NCBI RefSeq assembly: GCF_007673095.1
Contig: NZ_VDYZ01000001.1
Location: forward strand, 349,101-413,100
Length of the DNA: 64,000 nt
Direction: 5' to 3'
Origin: Corynebacterium glyciniphilum AJ 3170
GTDB taxonomy: Bacteria; Actinomycetota; Actinomycetes; Mycobacteriales; Mycobacteriaceae
Position numbers and translations under genes: made by a program. The notes beneath the pieces are model-generated. The model ran no database searches, had not been told where the DNA came from, and worked only from the letters and a program-made list of their open reading frames with translations. Positions 50,123 through 59,783 of the stretch are shown here, in pieces (the stretch's first letter is position 1; each line of letters opens with the position of its first letter).

Positions 50123-50689
50123 TTAGTCGGTCTGGTCCGCGGCGTCGATACTGTCGACGTCCGGCAGCAGCGGCGCCAGGTTCGGCAACGCCTCCAGCGA
50201 GTCGATGCCGAGCTGTTCGAGGAAAAGATCCGTGGTCGCGTACAGGTGCGCTCCACCGACCTCGCCGGTCACCCCGACCTCGGCGATCAGCCCGCGCAAG
50301 GTGAGTGTGCGCATGACACCGTCACAGTTCACTCCTCGCACCCCCGCCACCTGGGACCGGGTGACCGGCTGCCGGTAGGCAACCACCGCGAGGGTCTCCA
50401 GGGCGGCGCGCGACAACCGCTGCTGAGCACCGTCGAGGATCTTCGCCTCCACGGTGGCGGAGTTCTCACGCCGTGTGTACAGACGCCACAATCCGTCCCG
50501 TTCGCGCAGTTCGAAACCCATGCCGCGGTCCGAGAACTCGGTGGCGATCTCCACGAGTGCCTCAGCAACATGCGTTTCGGATGCCTCCAGGACGCGGGCG
50601 AAATCCGCGGGCGCGGTTGGTTCGTCGGCGACCAGCAGGAGTGACTCCAGTCGGCTCCGCAGGATACTGACCGGTTCCACGGCGTTCAC
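50123..50689 (-). CDS. scpB: Segregation and condensation protein B
   Basis: This is a 188-residue winged-helix protein (two repeats). SILRSRLESLLLVADEPTA is the first helix; GLWRLYTRREN and SRAALETLAVVAYRQPVTR with GVNCDGVMRTLTLRGLIAEVG mark the second winged helix. ScpB forms the kleisin complex with ScpA and the SMC ATPase to organise chromosomes. The SMC gene is not in the window. It lies 37 bases after the scpA stop. Confidence 0.93.
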   Translation of the reverse strand: MNAVEPVSILRSRLESLLLVADEPTAPADFARVLEASETHVAEALVEIATEFSDRGMGFELRERDGLWRLYTRRENSATVEAKILDGAQQRLSRAALETLAVVAYRQPVTRSQVAGVRGVNCDGVMRTLTLRGLIAEVGVTGEVGGAHLYATTDLFLEQLGIDSLEALPNLAPLLPDVDSIDAADQTD

Positions 50690-50726
50690 CCTCCCTGTGT
50701 TGTATTCAGTGTTGTCTTCGTTGTCT

Positions 50727-51560
50727 TCAGTCCCAGTTACTTGCGGCGACCACGGCCGGGTCGACGTCGAGGCCGGTCCACGCCACGGTCATCTCCTCCA
50801 GAGGGACAGGTTGTTCGATTCCTACCGCGCGGGCCTTGTAGAGCTCCAACAATGCCAGGAAACGTCCCACGACTTTCATCGACACGTCGCAGTCGGAGAT
50901 CAGTGTGCTGAAACTGACCCAGGTCTCCGCACCGGCGACACGTAACGTCGACAGGATGTGCCCCGCCTGCTCCGGAACGGACACCTGTTGGGCGTGCAGA
51001 TGTGTCGTCGACACCTCCGAGGGTGCCGGACGGAAGACTGCAGCCGCGCGTTCGGCGAACTGTTCGGCGGTCATCCCCAGTTCCACCGGCGGCATCAGTT
51101 CGGTGAACTGTTCCTCCGGGGACAGTTGGACCGGGTAACTGCGGTCGGCGTCCCTCTGCCATTCGGCGAAGAGTCCCGCCACGGACTTGTAGGCCCGGTA
51201 CTGCAGCAGACGGGCGAACAGGAGGTCACGTGACTCCAGCAGGGCGAGGTCCTCCTCGTTCTCCACCTCTCCCCGCGGGACGAGACGTGCAGCCTTGAGA
51301 TCCAGCAGCGTCGCCGCGACGACGAGGAACTCGGTCACCTCATCGAGGTCATCGACGCTGCCGGTGAGAGTGCGCGTGTACAAGATGAACTCATCAGTCA
51401 CGGTCGCCAGTGCGACGTCGGTGACATCCATCTTGTGCGAATGGATCAGCTGCAGCAGCAGGTCGAAAGGGCCGTCGAAGTTGGCGAGGGCGACCCGGAA
51501 CCCGGTCAGTTCGGGTTGCTCGACCGGTACCGGAGCGGCCTCGTCCACGGCAGCGGTCAC
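50727..51560 (-). CDS. scpA: Segregation and condensation protein A (kleisin)
   Basis: This is a 277-residue kleisin. The N-terminal SMC-binding block is FRVALANFDGPFDLLLQLIHSHKMDVTDVALA (given as family block at about 22-53), followed by VDDLDEVTEFLVVAATLLDLKAARLVP. The C-terminal winged helix (SFSTLISDCDVSMKVVGRFLALLELYKARAVG, in part) binds the SMC cap. VHVSTTHLHAQQ-type middle is variable. It follows parA after 2 bases and is translated with it, as in other corynebacteria. Confidence 0.93.
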   Translation of the reverse strand: MTAAVDEAAPVPVEQPELTGFRVALANFDGPFDLLLQLIHSHKMDVTDVALATVTDEFILYTRTLTGSVDDLDEVTEFLVVAATLLDLKAARLVPRGEVENEEDLALLESRDLLFARLLQYRAYKSVAGLFAEWQRDADRSYPVQLSPEEQFTELMPPVELGMTAEQFAERAAAVFRPAPSEVSTTHLHAQQVSVPEQAGHILSTLRVAGAETWVSFSTLISDCDVSMKVVGRFLALLELYKARAVGIEQPVPLEEMTVAWTGLDVDPAVVAASNWD

Positions 51561-51562
51561 CG

Positions 51563-52438
51563 TCAGGTCCTCTCGACGACCTCGGCCGCGAGGTCAAGAT
51601 ACTGCTTGGCGCCGTCTGAGCTCGGAGCCCACGAGGTGATCGGTTCACCGGCCACCGAGGTCTCCGGGAACCGGACGGTACGGGTGATCACGGTGTCGAA
51701 GACCTTGTCACCGAATACCTCGACCACCCGCTCCATCACCTCGCGGGAATGGTTGGTACGCCTGTCGAACATCGTCACCAGGATGCCGGTGACCTCCAGC
51801 CGGAAATTCAGCCGGTCGCGCACCTTCTCGACGGTGTCGGTGAGCAGCGCCAGCCCCCGGAGGGAGAAGTACTCGCACTCCATCGGGATAATCACGCTGT
51901 CAGCACAGCTCAGCGCGTTGACGGTGAGCAGGCCGAGGGACGGCTGGCAGTCGACGATGACGTAGTCGTAGTCGTTCATCACCGGGTGGAGCGCACGGGC
52001 CAGCGCCTGCTCCCGCCCGACTTCGTTGACGAGCTGGATCTCGGCGGCGGACAGGTCGATGTTGGCGGGGACGACGTCGAGCCCCTCGACCGGGCTGTGG
52101 TGGAGCGCCTCGTGGATCGTCGCCGAGTTGTCGACGAGCAGGTTGTAGACCGTCACGTCGAGTTCTTCGTGGTCGATCCCGAGCCCGGCGGACAGTGCGC
52201 CCTGGGGGTCCAGGTCCACCAGGAGGACCCTGCGGCCGTAGGAGGCCAGGGCGGCCCCCATGTTGATGGTCGAGGTCGTCTTCCCGACACCGCCCTTCTG
52301 ATTGCACATCGCGATCACCGTCGCCGGTCCATGCCGGTCAAGGGCAGCGGGACGGGGGATCTCACGCAGCGGGCGACCGGTGAGGCCCAGCTGGGGCTTG
52401 TCGAACAGGCCTTCCGATGAACGAGCCATCTCCGTCAA
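51563..52438 (-). CDS. parA: ParA-family chromosome partitioning ATPase
   Basis: This is a 291-residue protein with a deviant Walker A, MCNQKGGVGKTTSTINMGAA, at about 44-63; LLVDLDPQGALSAGLG is Walker A' and VIVDCQPSLGLLTVNAL is Walker B. The basic N-tail (RPLREIPRPAALDRHGP) is short. It is an orphan ParA: no parB or parS follows, and the main parAB pair of corynebacteria is near the origin. The locus (xerD-parA-scpA-scpB) suggests a role alongside SMC-ScpAB. DNA-binding Arg residues in the last helix are plausible. Confidence 0.92.
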   Translation of the reverse strand: MTEMARSSEGLFDKPQLGLTGRPLREIPRPAALDRHGPATVIAMCNQKGGVGKTTSTINMGAALASYGRRVLLVDLDPQGALSAGLGIDHEELDVTVYNLLVDNSATIHEALHHSPVEGLDVVPANIDLSAAEIQLVNEVGREQALARALHPVMNDYDYVIVDCQPSLGLLTVNALSCADSVIIPMECEYFSLRGLALLTDTVEKVRDRLNFRLEVTGILVTMFDRRTNHSREVMERVVEVFGDKVFDTVITRTVRFPETSVAGEPITSWAPSSDGAKQYLDLAAEVVERT

Positions 52439-52531
52439 GCTCCCTTCCTTGATTCATTGGCGTTCTTCCCCGGCTTTTCCGGAGACGGTGCGTGACGCCA
52501 CTGCGATGAACAAATCACATGGTTCAGATTA

Positions 52532-53488
52532 TCACGCACGGGGATGTGACTCCGCCCAGGTTTCCCGAAGCAGGGCGGGGGTGACTTTGGTGTAGATCTG
52601 CGTTGTGGACACACTGGAGTGCCCGAGCAGTTCCTGGACGACACGGACATCCGCTCCACCGGTGAGCAGATGGGTGGCGAAACTGTGTCGCAGGCTGTGG
52701 GGCGAGATATCCCCGATCCCGGCACGCTCGGCGGCAGACGAGACGATCTTGTACCCGGCCTGCCGGGACAGCCGTCCTCCCCGCGACGTGAGCAGCAGGG
52801 CCGCGGCGTCCCTCCCGTGACGACTGCGCTGGGCCAGCGCCGGACGTGCCCTCGTGAGGTAGGCGTCGAGCGCGTCCAACGCCGGGGCACCGACGGGCAG
52901 GATACGTTCCTTGCCGCCCTTTCCCCGGACACGGAGCAGACCGTTGTTACGGTCGACGTCATCACGGTCAAGGTCAGTGGCTTCACTGATCCGGGCACCC
53001 GTGGAATACAGCAGTTCCACCAGCGCGCGGTCGCGCAGGTCCAGTGCACCAGCCCCCTCGCCGGACGGGCAGGCCTCGATGAGACGGAGGACCTCGTCAG
53101 TGGTCAAGGCCTTCGGCAGGTCCCGGCGCCCCGGCGACAGGGGGATCTCGGCGACGACGTCCGGCAGCCCGGACTCCGTGGCGGTGAATTTGTGGAGCCC
53201 CCGGACCGCGCTGAGAATCCTGGCGACCGAGGTCTGGGCCAGAGGACGGCCCCCCGTTACCGCGCATCCTCGACGCAGGTCGACGATGAAGCGCTCGACG
53301 TCCGTGGTCTCCACGGTGGTCATGTCCCGACCCTCCCCGGACAGCCATGTCAGGTAACGCTCGATGTCCCGCGCGTAGTTGCTCAACGTATTGGCGCTGC
53401 GCCCCCGCTCGGCACGGAGATGGCGCATCCACGCCCGGGCACGACGGCGGTCGGCCTCCGGAATCTCCGCGGGTCCGTCACCGGACAT
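52532..53488 (-). CDS. xerD: Site-specific tyrosine recombinase XerD
   Basis: This is a 318-residue integrase-type recombinase. The SAM-like N-domain (ARAWMRHLRAERGRSANTLSNYARDIERYL, in part) is followed by the catalytic domain: Arg in LLYSTGARISEATDL, Lys in RGKGGKERILPVG, HxxR in SPHSLRHSFATHLL, His/Trp position in LLGHSSVSTT, and the Tyr in TTQIYTKV. With XerC it resolves chromosome dimers at dif. The XerC gene and dif are not in the window. Its first bases overlap the Nudix gene by 11 bases. Confidence 0.94.
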   Translation of the reverse strand: MSGDGPAEIPEADRRRARAWMRHLRAERGRSANTLSNYARDIERYLTWLSGEGRDMTTVETTDVERFIVDLRRGCAVTGGRPLAQTSVARILSAVRGLHKFTATESGLPDVVAEIPLSPGRRDLPKALTTDEVLRLIEACPSGEGAGALDLRDRALVELLYSTGARISEATDLDRDDVDRNNGLLRVRGKGGKERILPVGAPALDALDAYLTRARPALAQRSRHGRDAAALLLTSRGGRLSRQAGYKIVSSAAERAGIGDISPHSLRHSFATHLLTGGADVRVVQELLGHSSVSTTQIYTKVTPALLRETWAESHPRA

Positions 53489-54137
53489 GCTTCATGTCCG
53501 TCCCGGGCGGGCGTCCTGCCGCGCGTCGTGCCGCGAGACCGGACCGGTAGAGGAACGGCTCGGAGACATCCCGGCGTGTTCCGGCATGGAGATGCAGTAG
53601 CCCCGCCACGGCGGTCGCGTTCTCGATACGGCCGTCTCTGACCCAGCCCACCGCTTCCTCGACCGGGAGCCAGCGGGAGGTCATGTCCGCTTCTTCACCG
53701 AGTGCCTGCTCCCCCGCCCCCGGATCGTCCGGTGTGGCAGACCGGACGTCTTCGGCGAGGAAGATGCGGCACATCTCCTCGCTGACCCCCGGTGACGAAC
53801 ACACGTCACCGAGCAGATGCCACCGGTCGGCCGCCAGGCCCGCCTCTTCAGCAAGTTCGCGGCGCGCCGCGTCCAGAGGGGCCTCTCCCGCCACGTCAAG
53901 CAGCCCGGCGGGCAACTCCCAGAGGTACCGGTCCACCGGACGCCGGTACTGTCGGACGAGCATCACCTCGCGGTCCGGCCCCGTCTCCGCCCCGCGGACG
54001 GCCACGACGGCCACGGCGCTGAAATGTTCGACGATTTCGCGCACCACGTCGCCGGTCGCGCTGGTTATCCGGTCGCGACGGACCGCCATGACCGGCGCAT
54101 CCACCAGGAGTTCACTGGACAGTGTGCGGTACTCCAC
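53478..54137 (-). CDS. ADP-ribose pyrophosphatase-type Nudix hydrolase
   Basis: This is a 219-residue protein. The Nudix box is GLLDVAGEAPLDAARRELAEEAGL at about 78-101 (shown in full family length by the REx2EE pattern RELAEEAG). YRRPVDRYLWELPAGLLDVAG upstream and SSPGVSEEMCRIFLAEDV downstream match ADP-ribose pyrophosphatases. It should split ADP-ribose to AMP and ribose 5-phosphate. ATG is 16 bases from the pyrG stop, and its 3' end overlaps xerD. Confidence 0.9.
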   Translation of the reverse strand: MEYRTLSSELLVDAPVMAVRRDRITSATGDVVREIVEHFSAVAVVAVRGAETGPDREVMLVRQYRRPVDRYLWELPAGLLDVAGEAPLDAARRELAEEAGLAADRWHLLGDVCSSPGVSEEMCRIFLAEDVRSATPDDPGAGEQALGEEADMTSRWLPVEEAVGWVRDGRIENATAVAGLLHLHAGTRRDVSEPFLYRSGLAARRAAGRPPGTDMKHVR

Positions 54138-54153
54138 GGTGGTCCACTCTCCC

Positions 54154-55815
54154 CTACTTGCCCTGCCGCTGGACCGCTGCGCGGATCAGCCCGCTGAACA
54201 ACGGGTGCGGACGCGTCGGACGCGACTTGTACTCCGGATGTGCCTGCGTCGCCACCAGGTAGGGGTGCACTGACGCGGGGTACTCGACGAATTCAACGAG
54301 GGTGCCGTCGGGCGACGTCCCCGAGAAAACGAGGTCGGACTTGTCGGCGATCTCGTCACGGTAGGCGTTGTTGACCTCGTAACGGTGGCGGTGCCGCTCG
54401 GAGACCTCGGTCTCGCCGTAGGCCCCGGCCACCACACTGCCCTCGGACAGGACGGCCGGGTACGCACCCAGACGCATGGTGCCGCCGAGATCCGCCTCCC
54501 CGGACACCGCCGCTTTCTGCTCGGCCATCGTCGAGATCACCGGCGAGGGGGTGTTCTCGTCGAACTCGGTGGACGAGGCATCGGCGATACCCGCGTGGCG
54601 GGCCGCCTCGATGACCGTGCACTGCAGACCCAGGCAGATGCCGAGCATGGGGATGAGGTTCTCGCGGCAGTGGGTCACCGCGCCGATCTTGCCCTCGATA
54701 CCGCGGATACCGAACCCGCCGGGCACCACGACGGCGTCGACGCCCCTGAGCGCTGTGGCGGCGCCCTCCGGGGTGGCACAGTCATCAGCTGCGACCCACC
54801 GCACCTTCGCCGTGACCTGTTCACCGAAGGCACCGGCCCTGATGGCCTCGGCGACCGACAGGTAGGCGTCCGGGAGATCGACGTACTTGCCGACCAGCCC
54901 CACCGTGACTTCGCCCGACGGGGCGTGAACCCGGTCGAGCAGCCCGCCCCAGACCGTCCAGTCCACGTCGCGGAAAGGCAGATTGAGTTTACGGATCAGG
55001 AACGAGTCCAGGTGCTCCCGGTAGAGCACCCGCGGGATGTCGTAGATCGAGGCGGCGTCGGCGCAGGAGACCACACCCTCTTCTTCCACGTCGGTCATCA
55101 TAGCGATCTTCGACTTCAGCCCCTCAGGAACCTCCCGGTCGCACCGCAGCACGATGGAGTCCGGGATGATACCGATACTGCGCAGTTCGGCCACTGAATG
55201 CTGGGTGGGCTTGGTCTTCAGCTCACCTGACGGAGCCAGGTACGGCACCAGGGAGACGTGGATGAAGAAGATGTTCTCCCGTCCCACCTCGTGACGGACC
55301 TGCCGGGCGGCCTCGAGGAAGGGCTGGGACTCGATGTCGCCGACGGTGCCGCCGATCTCGGAGATGACCACGTCCGGTTTGACGCCGTTGGCGTCCGGCA
55401 GTGCCTGCGCCAGGATGCGGGACTTGATCTCGTCGGTGATGTGCGGGATGACCTGGACGGTCTTCCCCAGAAACTCTCCACGCCGTTCCTTGGCGATGAC
55501 GGTGGAGTACACCTTGCCGGTGGTGACGTTGGCGTTCTGGGTGAGGTTGCGGTCGAGGAAACGCTCGTAGTGTCCGAGGTCCAGGTCGGTCTCGGCGCCG
55601 TCGTCGGTGACGAACACCTCACCGTGCTCGAACGGGTTCATGGTGCCCGGATCGACGTTGAGGTACGGATCCAGCTTCTGCATGGTGACCGTGAGCCCCC
55701 GTGCGACGAGCAGCTGGCCCAGGCTGGCGGCCGTCAGCCCCTTACCGAGCGACGAGACGACGCCGCCGGTGACGAAAATAAACTTGGTGTGCTGCTCGCT
55801 GCGGCCCTGAGACAC
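54154..55815 (-). CDS. pyrG: CTP synthase
   Basis: This is a 553-residue enzyme making CTP from UTP, ATP and glutamine. The synthetase domain starts [20 protein letters not shown] (ATP P-loop-like); [20 protein letters not shown] and [19 protein letters not shown] are strongly conserved. The glutaminase domain (about 300-553) has the nucleophile Cys in [16 protein letters not shown] and the His-x-Glu end in [34 protein letters not shown] motif is present ([10 protein letters not shown]). It lies between steB and the Nudix gene, as in C. glutamicum. Confidence 0.96.
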   Translation of the reverse strand: MSQGRSEQHTKFIFVTGGVVSSLGKGLTAASLGQLLVARGLTVTMQKLDPYLNVDPGTMNPFEHGEVFVTDDGAETDLDLGHYERFLDRNLTQNANVTTGKVYSTVIAKERRGEFLGKTVQVIPHITDEIKSRILAQALPDANGVKPDVVISEIGGTVGDIESQPFLEAARQVRHEVGRENIFFIHVSLVPYLAPSGELKTKPTQHSVAELRSIGIIPDSIVLRCDREVPEGLKSKIAMMTDVEEEGVVSCADAASIYDIPRVLYREHLDSFLIRKLNLPFRDVDWTVWGGLLDRVHAPSGEVTVGLVGKYVDLPDAYLSVAEAIRAGAFGEQVTAKVRWVAADDCATPEGAATALRGVDAVVVPGGFGIRGIEGKIGAVTHCRENLIPMLGICLGLQCTVIEAARHAGIADASSTEFDENTPSPVISTMAEQKAAVSGEADLGGTMRLGAYPAVLSEGSVVAGAYGETEVSERHRHRYEVNNAYRDEIADKSDLVFSGTSPDGTLVEFVEYPASVHPYLVATQAHPEYKSRPTRPHPLFSGLIRAAVQRQGK

Positions 55816-55877
55816 ATCGACTCCCGTGGTTGGAACTGTTAAAACCTACGGGGCTTCAGTCTAACAGACGTCGGTGG

Positions 55878-56792
55878 CTACTCCACTGTCGGCGCCGCGG
55901 CGTTCGACGCCGAACCGTAGGCACCCGCGTCGCCGTCGAGCTGTCCGGCGACCGCACGGACGACGGTGATACGCCCGGCGACGGTGGTCACGTTGTCCAC
56001 GGTGCTGACGTTCTCGGTCGCGTCGTTGTCGCCTCTGACGAGGCCGATGGCACCGTCTCGCTCCGCCGACCCGTGTTCACCGGCCAGGACGACACCACCT
56101 GTCGTCGCGTCCAGGGCGGAGGCCAGGTCGGCGACGAAACGGGTGGAGTAGTTGCCGTCACCGTCACCCTCGGACGCTCCTCCGGTCACCACCACGACGG
56201 CGTCCGCCGGTGACAGGTCATCCTGACCGTCGGCGAAGAAGCCCGCGTTGCCCAGTGCACCAAGCACCACCGCCCGGTCTGACGCACTCGCGGCACCCCG
56301 CCCACCGCTCAGTGACTGGCCGAGCAACTCACCGACGTGGTAACCGGGGTCGAGCCGGTCTTCAGACAGGGATGCCCCGGTCGGCAGGCTTCCGGCCGCG
56401 AGCGACTTGAGCTCATCCCCCGATTCCGGCGAGGTGAACGACGGATCGAAGCGCAGTGTCCCGGCGTCTTCCCCGCCGGCGTCACCGATCAGATCGCGCA
56501 CCTCGTCCACTGCCTCGTCGTCCGCGTCGGAGGTCGCCATGACCAGGACGGAACGGTCCGCGAGATCATCGCCCACCGCATCGGCCGCCAGCCCGGAGAG
56601 CACGGCGTCCGACACCTCGCCCTCGGCCGACTCCAGGTCGGCGCGGTCAGTTTCCTCCGCCAGACGGGACTGAGCCTCAGAATCGACGGCAGTGGGCCCG
56701 CCCTCCACGTTCGGCGCCAGAACATAGAAGCCCAGTGCGGTGCCGACAGCGATACCGAGGGCCACGACCCCCGTCGTCTTACCGGCCCCCAT
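55878..56792 (-). CDS. steB: SteB-like cell-separation protein (copper transporter/MctB family)
   Basis: This is a 304-residue protein from ATG 56790-56792. One N-terminal membrane helix (TTGVVALGIAVGTALGFYVLA at about 5-25) is followed by a short coiled-coil (SEAQSRLAEETDRADLESAEG) and an extracytoplasmic domain of the DUF3186/MctB family, often labelled copper transporter. In Corynebacterineae SteB works with SteA in the RipC/RipA-dependent separation of daughter cells (established knowledge). Its ATG overlaps the steA stop (ATGA), so the two are coupled. Copper transport is unlikely from the single helix. Confidence 0.85.
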   Translation of the reverse strand: MGAGKTTGVVALGIAVGTALGFYVLAPNVEGGPTAVDSEAQSRLAEETDRADLESAEGEVSDAVLSGLAADAVGDDLADRSVLVMATSDADDEAVDEVRDLIGDAGGEDAGTLRFDPSFTSPESGDELKSLAAGSLPTGASLSEDRLDPGYHVGELLGQSLSGGRGAASASDRAVVLGALGNAGFFADGQDDLSPADAVVVVTGGASEGDGDGNYSTRFVADLASALDATTGGVVLAGEHGSAERDGAIGLVRGDNDATENVSTVDNVTTVAGRITVVRAVAGQLDGDAGAYGSASNAAAPTVE

Positions 56793-57970
56793 CAGAACAG
56801 GTCCTGGAATCGGAGGGCGATGTTGTTCCACGTGTCGACCAGATTGTCGGCGAAGCTGCCCGAGCCGCTGAATCCGGCGATCAGGACGATCACCACGACG
56901 GCCAACAGCACGCCGACCAGGGCCCACCACCATCCGCCGCCGCTACGGGAGACCCGGTAGAGTTCCGCGACGGCCGTGGAGTCGACCAGGCGGCCACCGA
57001 CCCGCAGGCGGGAGAGCATCGCCGAGGGCGTGTCCGGTGACTGCGCCGTGTCGAAGATCCGGTCCAGGTCCAGGATCGGCCCGAGGTTCACCACCATCGA
57101 CGCACCCTTGTAGTCGGCCAGCAGCAGGGCCAGGTCGGTGGAGTCGGAGGTGGCCGCCGGGAACGTCATCGCACCGACGCCCAGGTCCTGGATGCGCTCC
57201 AGACCGGCCGCGTGCCCGTCGGGTTCCGCGGGCAGGACGATGGTGGCGCCGGAGTTCAGCGCGTCATTGCTGATGACCTCAGGGTCACCGACGATCACAC
57301 GCGGCCGGTAACCGTGCTTCAGCACCGTGTCCGCGGCACCGTCGACGGCGATGATCACCGGCTCATACTCCCGGATGAAGTAGCGCAACGACTTGATCTT
57401 GTCGTCGATGGCGGGGTCCGGACTGACCACCAGGACCTTGCGGTCGTCCATGTCCACGCCGACCTCGGGGATCCCGAGTCCGTCGATGAACAACGGAGCC
57501 TCCGTACGGACGAACTCGGCGGTGTTCCCGGTGAATGCCTCCATATGGTCAGCCAGGGTCTCACGTGCCTCGTCGAACCTGGTGACAGCGGTGTCCTCGT
57601 CGAGGATCACTCCCTTGCCGATGGAGCGGTCGCCGTAGAGTATCTTGCCCTCGTGCAGGCGCCCCTTCCGCCCGTTCTTCAACCGCTCCGTCAGCGTCGG
57701 GTCGGCGTTGTCGACCAGGACGATACCGGCGTCCAGCATCATCTGCGGCCCGAAGTTCGGTACGTTGCCGGTGGAGAACGTCGCGGTGTTGACCACGGCG
57801 GCCACCTTGGCGTCGATGAACTTCTGGGCGAGCGCACGGCCGATGTCCGGCTGGTCGATGACGACGATATCGCCCTCGGACAATCGGCCGGTGCCGTTCG
57901 TCCCGGTGCAGTCCCGGGTGTGGCCGTGGATGCCGGGGGTGTCAGTACGGGAGAAGATCATGGAGACCAT
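56792..57970 (-). CDS. steA: SteA-like cytokinetic protein
   Basis: This is a 392-residue protein. A large cytoplasmic domain comes first: LSEGDIVVIDQPDIGRALAQKFIDA, VVNTATFSTGNVPNFGPQMM, then VIIAVDGAADTVLKHGYRPRVIVGDPEVIS, which resembles the thiamine pyrophosphokinase-like catalytic fold (DGAADxxL, GDxD replaced by GDPE). A C-terminal membrane helix follows (WWWALVGVLLAVVVIVLIAGF at about 347-367). In C. glutamicum SteA is recruited early to the division site with SteB. ATG at the fourth codon is an alternative start. The gap of 81 bases to recN may hold a promoter, but none is clear. Confidence 0.87.
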   Translation of the reverse strand: MVSMIFSRTDTPGIHGHTRDCTGTNGTGRLSEGDIVVIDQPDIGRALAQKFIDAKVAAVVNTATFSTGNVPNFGPQMMLDAGIVLVDNADPTLTERLKNGRKGRLHEGKILYGDRSIGKGVILDEDTAVTRFDEARETLADHMEAFTGNTAEFVRTEAPLFIDGLGIPEVGVDMDDRKVLVVSPDPAIDDKIKSLRYFIREYEPVIIAVDGAADTVLKHGYRPRVIVGDPEVISNDALNSGATIVLPAEPDGHAAGLERIQDLGVGAMTFPAATSDSTDLALLLADYKGASMVVNLGPILDLDRIFDTAQSPDTPSAMLSRLRVGGRLVDSTAVAELYRVSRSGGGWWWALVGVLLAVVVIVLIAGFSGSGSFADNLVDTWNNIALRFQDLF

Positions 57971-58051
57971 TGTGGCGGTTGGCCCCGTCGGTGCGGGGTA
58001 GGCGCGCCGATGCGGCCCCGGGCAAATGCCCCGCCGGCCGTGAGCCGCACC

Positions 58052-59770
58052 CTACCCGGCGTCGAGTCCCGCCTTCGCCTGGCGGGCGGTCTCCAGAAGC
58101 TCCTCCGCGTGGGCACGCCCCGTGTCCGATTCGAGCCCGGCGAGCATCCGGGAGAGTTCCTCCACCCGCTCGGTACTGTCCAGCGTGCGGACACTGGAGC
58201 GTACCGACTCTTCCGACGCCGCCTTAGCCACGTGCACGTGGGCGTCGGCGAATGCCGCCACCTGCGGCAGGTGCGTCACGACGATCACCTGGTTGTCCAC
58301 GGCGAGTCGCGCCAGCCTCCGCCCAATCTCGACGGCGGCGCGTCCGCCCACTCCGGAGTCGACCTCATCGAAGACCATCGTCCGTCCTCTCCCCGCCAGG
58401 ACCACCTCGAGGGCGAGCATCACACGGGAAAGTTCACCACCGGACGCGGTGGCTGCGAGGGAGTTCGGGGCACCGCCCTGGACGAGCAGAAACTCGACCT
58501 CGTCGATACCGTCGGCAAGACAGTCAGCCGGTTCGGCGGCTGCTGCCCCACGACCTCCGGCGCTGCGCACGTCCACCCGGAGGGAGGACGACATCTGCAG
58601 CCCCTCGATCTCGGTGCTCACCGCCGTGGCGAACCGACCGGCGGCCGCCGTCCGGGCCGACGACAGGTCCCGCGCCGCACTGACCATGGCCGCCGCGGCC
58701 TCCTCGACCCGACCCCGGAGTTCCTCCAGGGCGTCGCCCGAGACATCGATCGAACTCAGCCTTTCACGGGCCTGGTCCCGCCAGGCCAGCACACCGTCGA
58801 TGTCGGAGGCGTACTTCCGCAGTTCCCGCAGGTCCTGCTGGCGTGCCAATAGCCCCTCCAGACTTTCCGGTGACGGAACATCCGACAGCGCTGCGCCGAT
58901 CTCCCCGGAGATGTCAGCCAGATCCGTCACGACGGCGTTGATACGGGCCGCCAGGTCACCGAACCGCGGCTCAGCCCCCGCCCGACCCGACAGCGCGGAC
59001 GCCGCCGCCGACAGTGACTCGACAGCCGCGGTCTCCTCGACGGCAGCATCGGGATCCCCTCCGTCGATCGCGGCCAGGGCGACCAGGGCAGCATCCCGGA
59101 CCTCGTCGGCGTCCTGCAACCGGCTGATGGTCACCTTCAGGTCCTCGTCCTCGCCCGGCTGCGGGTCGAGGGTGTCGATCTCTTCCAGGGACCGGCGCAG
59201 GGTCTCCGCCTCGAGAGCCAGGTCACGCCGTTTCTCGGTCCGTTCATTGAGGTCGCGGGCCAGCGCCGCCCATTCCCGACGCAACCGCCGGTACGCCCGA
59301 CGATCCTCGTCGAGTCCGGCGAACCTGTCGAGGTTGCGGAGCTGACGGGTCGGGTCGAGGAGCTGGAGTTGATCGGACTGGCCGTGGATCGTCAGCAGTC
59401 GCGAGGAGAAGTCACCCAGGACACCGGCTGCGACCGTCCGCCCGGCCAGATGGGCCCGGGAACGTCCCGAGGAACTCACCGACCGTGAGACAACCACTTC
59501 GCCGTCTTCGAGATACCCGCCGACGTCGTCGACCAGCCGGGCGGCAGCGGAATCCTCGTCAGTGTGGAAAATCCCGTCGACCGTCGCCCGGTCGGTGCCG
59601 GACCGGACCCGCTGGCTGTCGGCACGGGCCCCCGACAGCAGCTTCAGACCGGTCACGACCATGGTCTTACCGGCGCCCGTCTCACCGGTCACCACCGTGA
59701 AACCGTCGGTGAACTCGGCGACGGCCTCCTCAATGACTCCCAGGTTCTGGATCTGCAGTTCCTTCAGCAT
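58052..59770 (-). CDS. recN: DNA repair protein RecN
   Basis: This is a 572-residue SMC-like ATPase. The N-terminal head carries Walker A in VTGETGAGKTMVVTGLKLL (about 28-46); a coiled-coil arm region (about 150-370, e.g. RREWAALARDLNERTEKRRD) joins to the C-terminal head with the signature SGGELSRVMLALE (about 430-442) and Walker B in MVFDEVDSGVGGRAAVEIG. It acts in recombinational repair of double-strand breaks. It follows nadK by 13 bases and is part of the minus-strand run. Confidence 0.94.
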   Translation of the reverse strand: MLKELQIQNLGVIEEAVAEFTDGFTVVTGETGAGKTMVVTGLKLLSGARADSQRVRSGTDRATVDGIFHTDEDSAAARLVDDVGGYLEDGEVVVSRSVSSSGRSRAHLAGRTVAAGVLGDFSSRLLTIHGQSDQLQLLDPTRQLRNLDRFAGLDEDRRAYRRLRREWAALARDLNERTEKRRDLALEAETLRRSLEEIDTLDPQPGEDEDLKVTISRLQDADEVRDAALVALAAIDGGDPDAAVEETAAVESLSAAASALSGRAGAEPRFGDLAARINAVVTDLADISGEIGAALSDVPSPESLEGLLARQQDLRELRKYASDIDGVLAWRDQARERLSSIDVSGDALEELRGRVEEAAAAMVSAARDLSSARTAAAGRFATAVSTEIEGLQMSSSLRVDVRSAGGRGAAAAEPADCLADGIDEVEFLLVQGGAPNSLAATASGGELSRVMLALEVVLAGRGRTMVFDEVDSGVGGRAAVEIGRRLARLAVDNQVIVVTHLPQVAAFADAHVHVAKAASEESVRSSVRTLDSTERVEELSRMLAGLESDTGRAHAEELLETARQAKAGLDAG

Positions 59771-59783
59771 CCCCGTGTCCCCG

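Noticed and set aside
51563..52438. ParA as a plasmid partition gene
   Set aside because: It sits in the conserved xerD-scpA-scpB chromosomal locus with no parB, rep or plasmid genes nearby.
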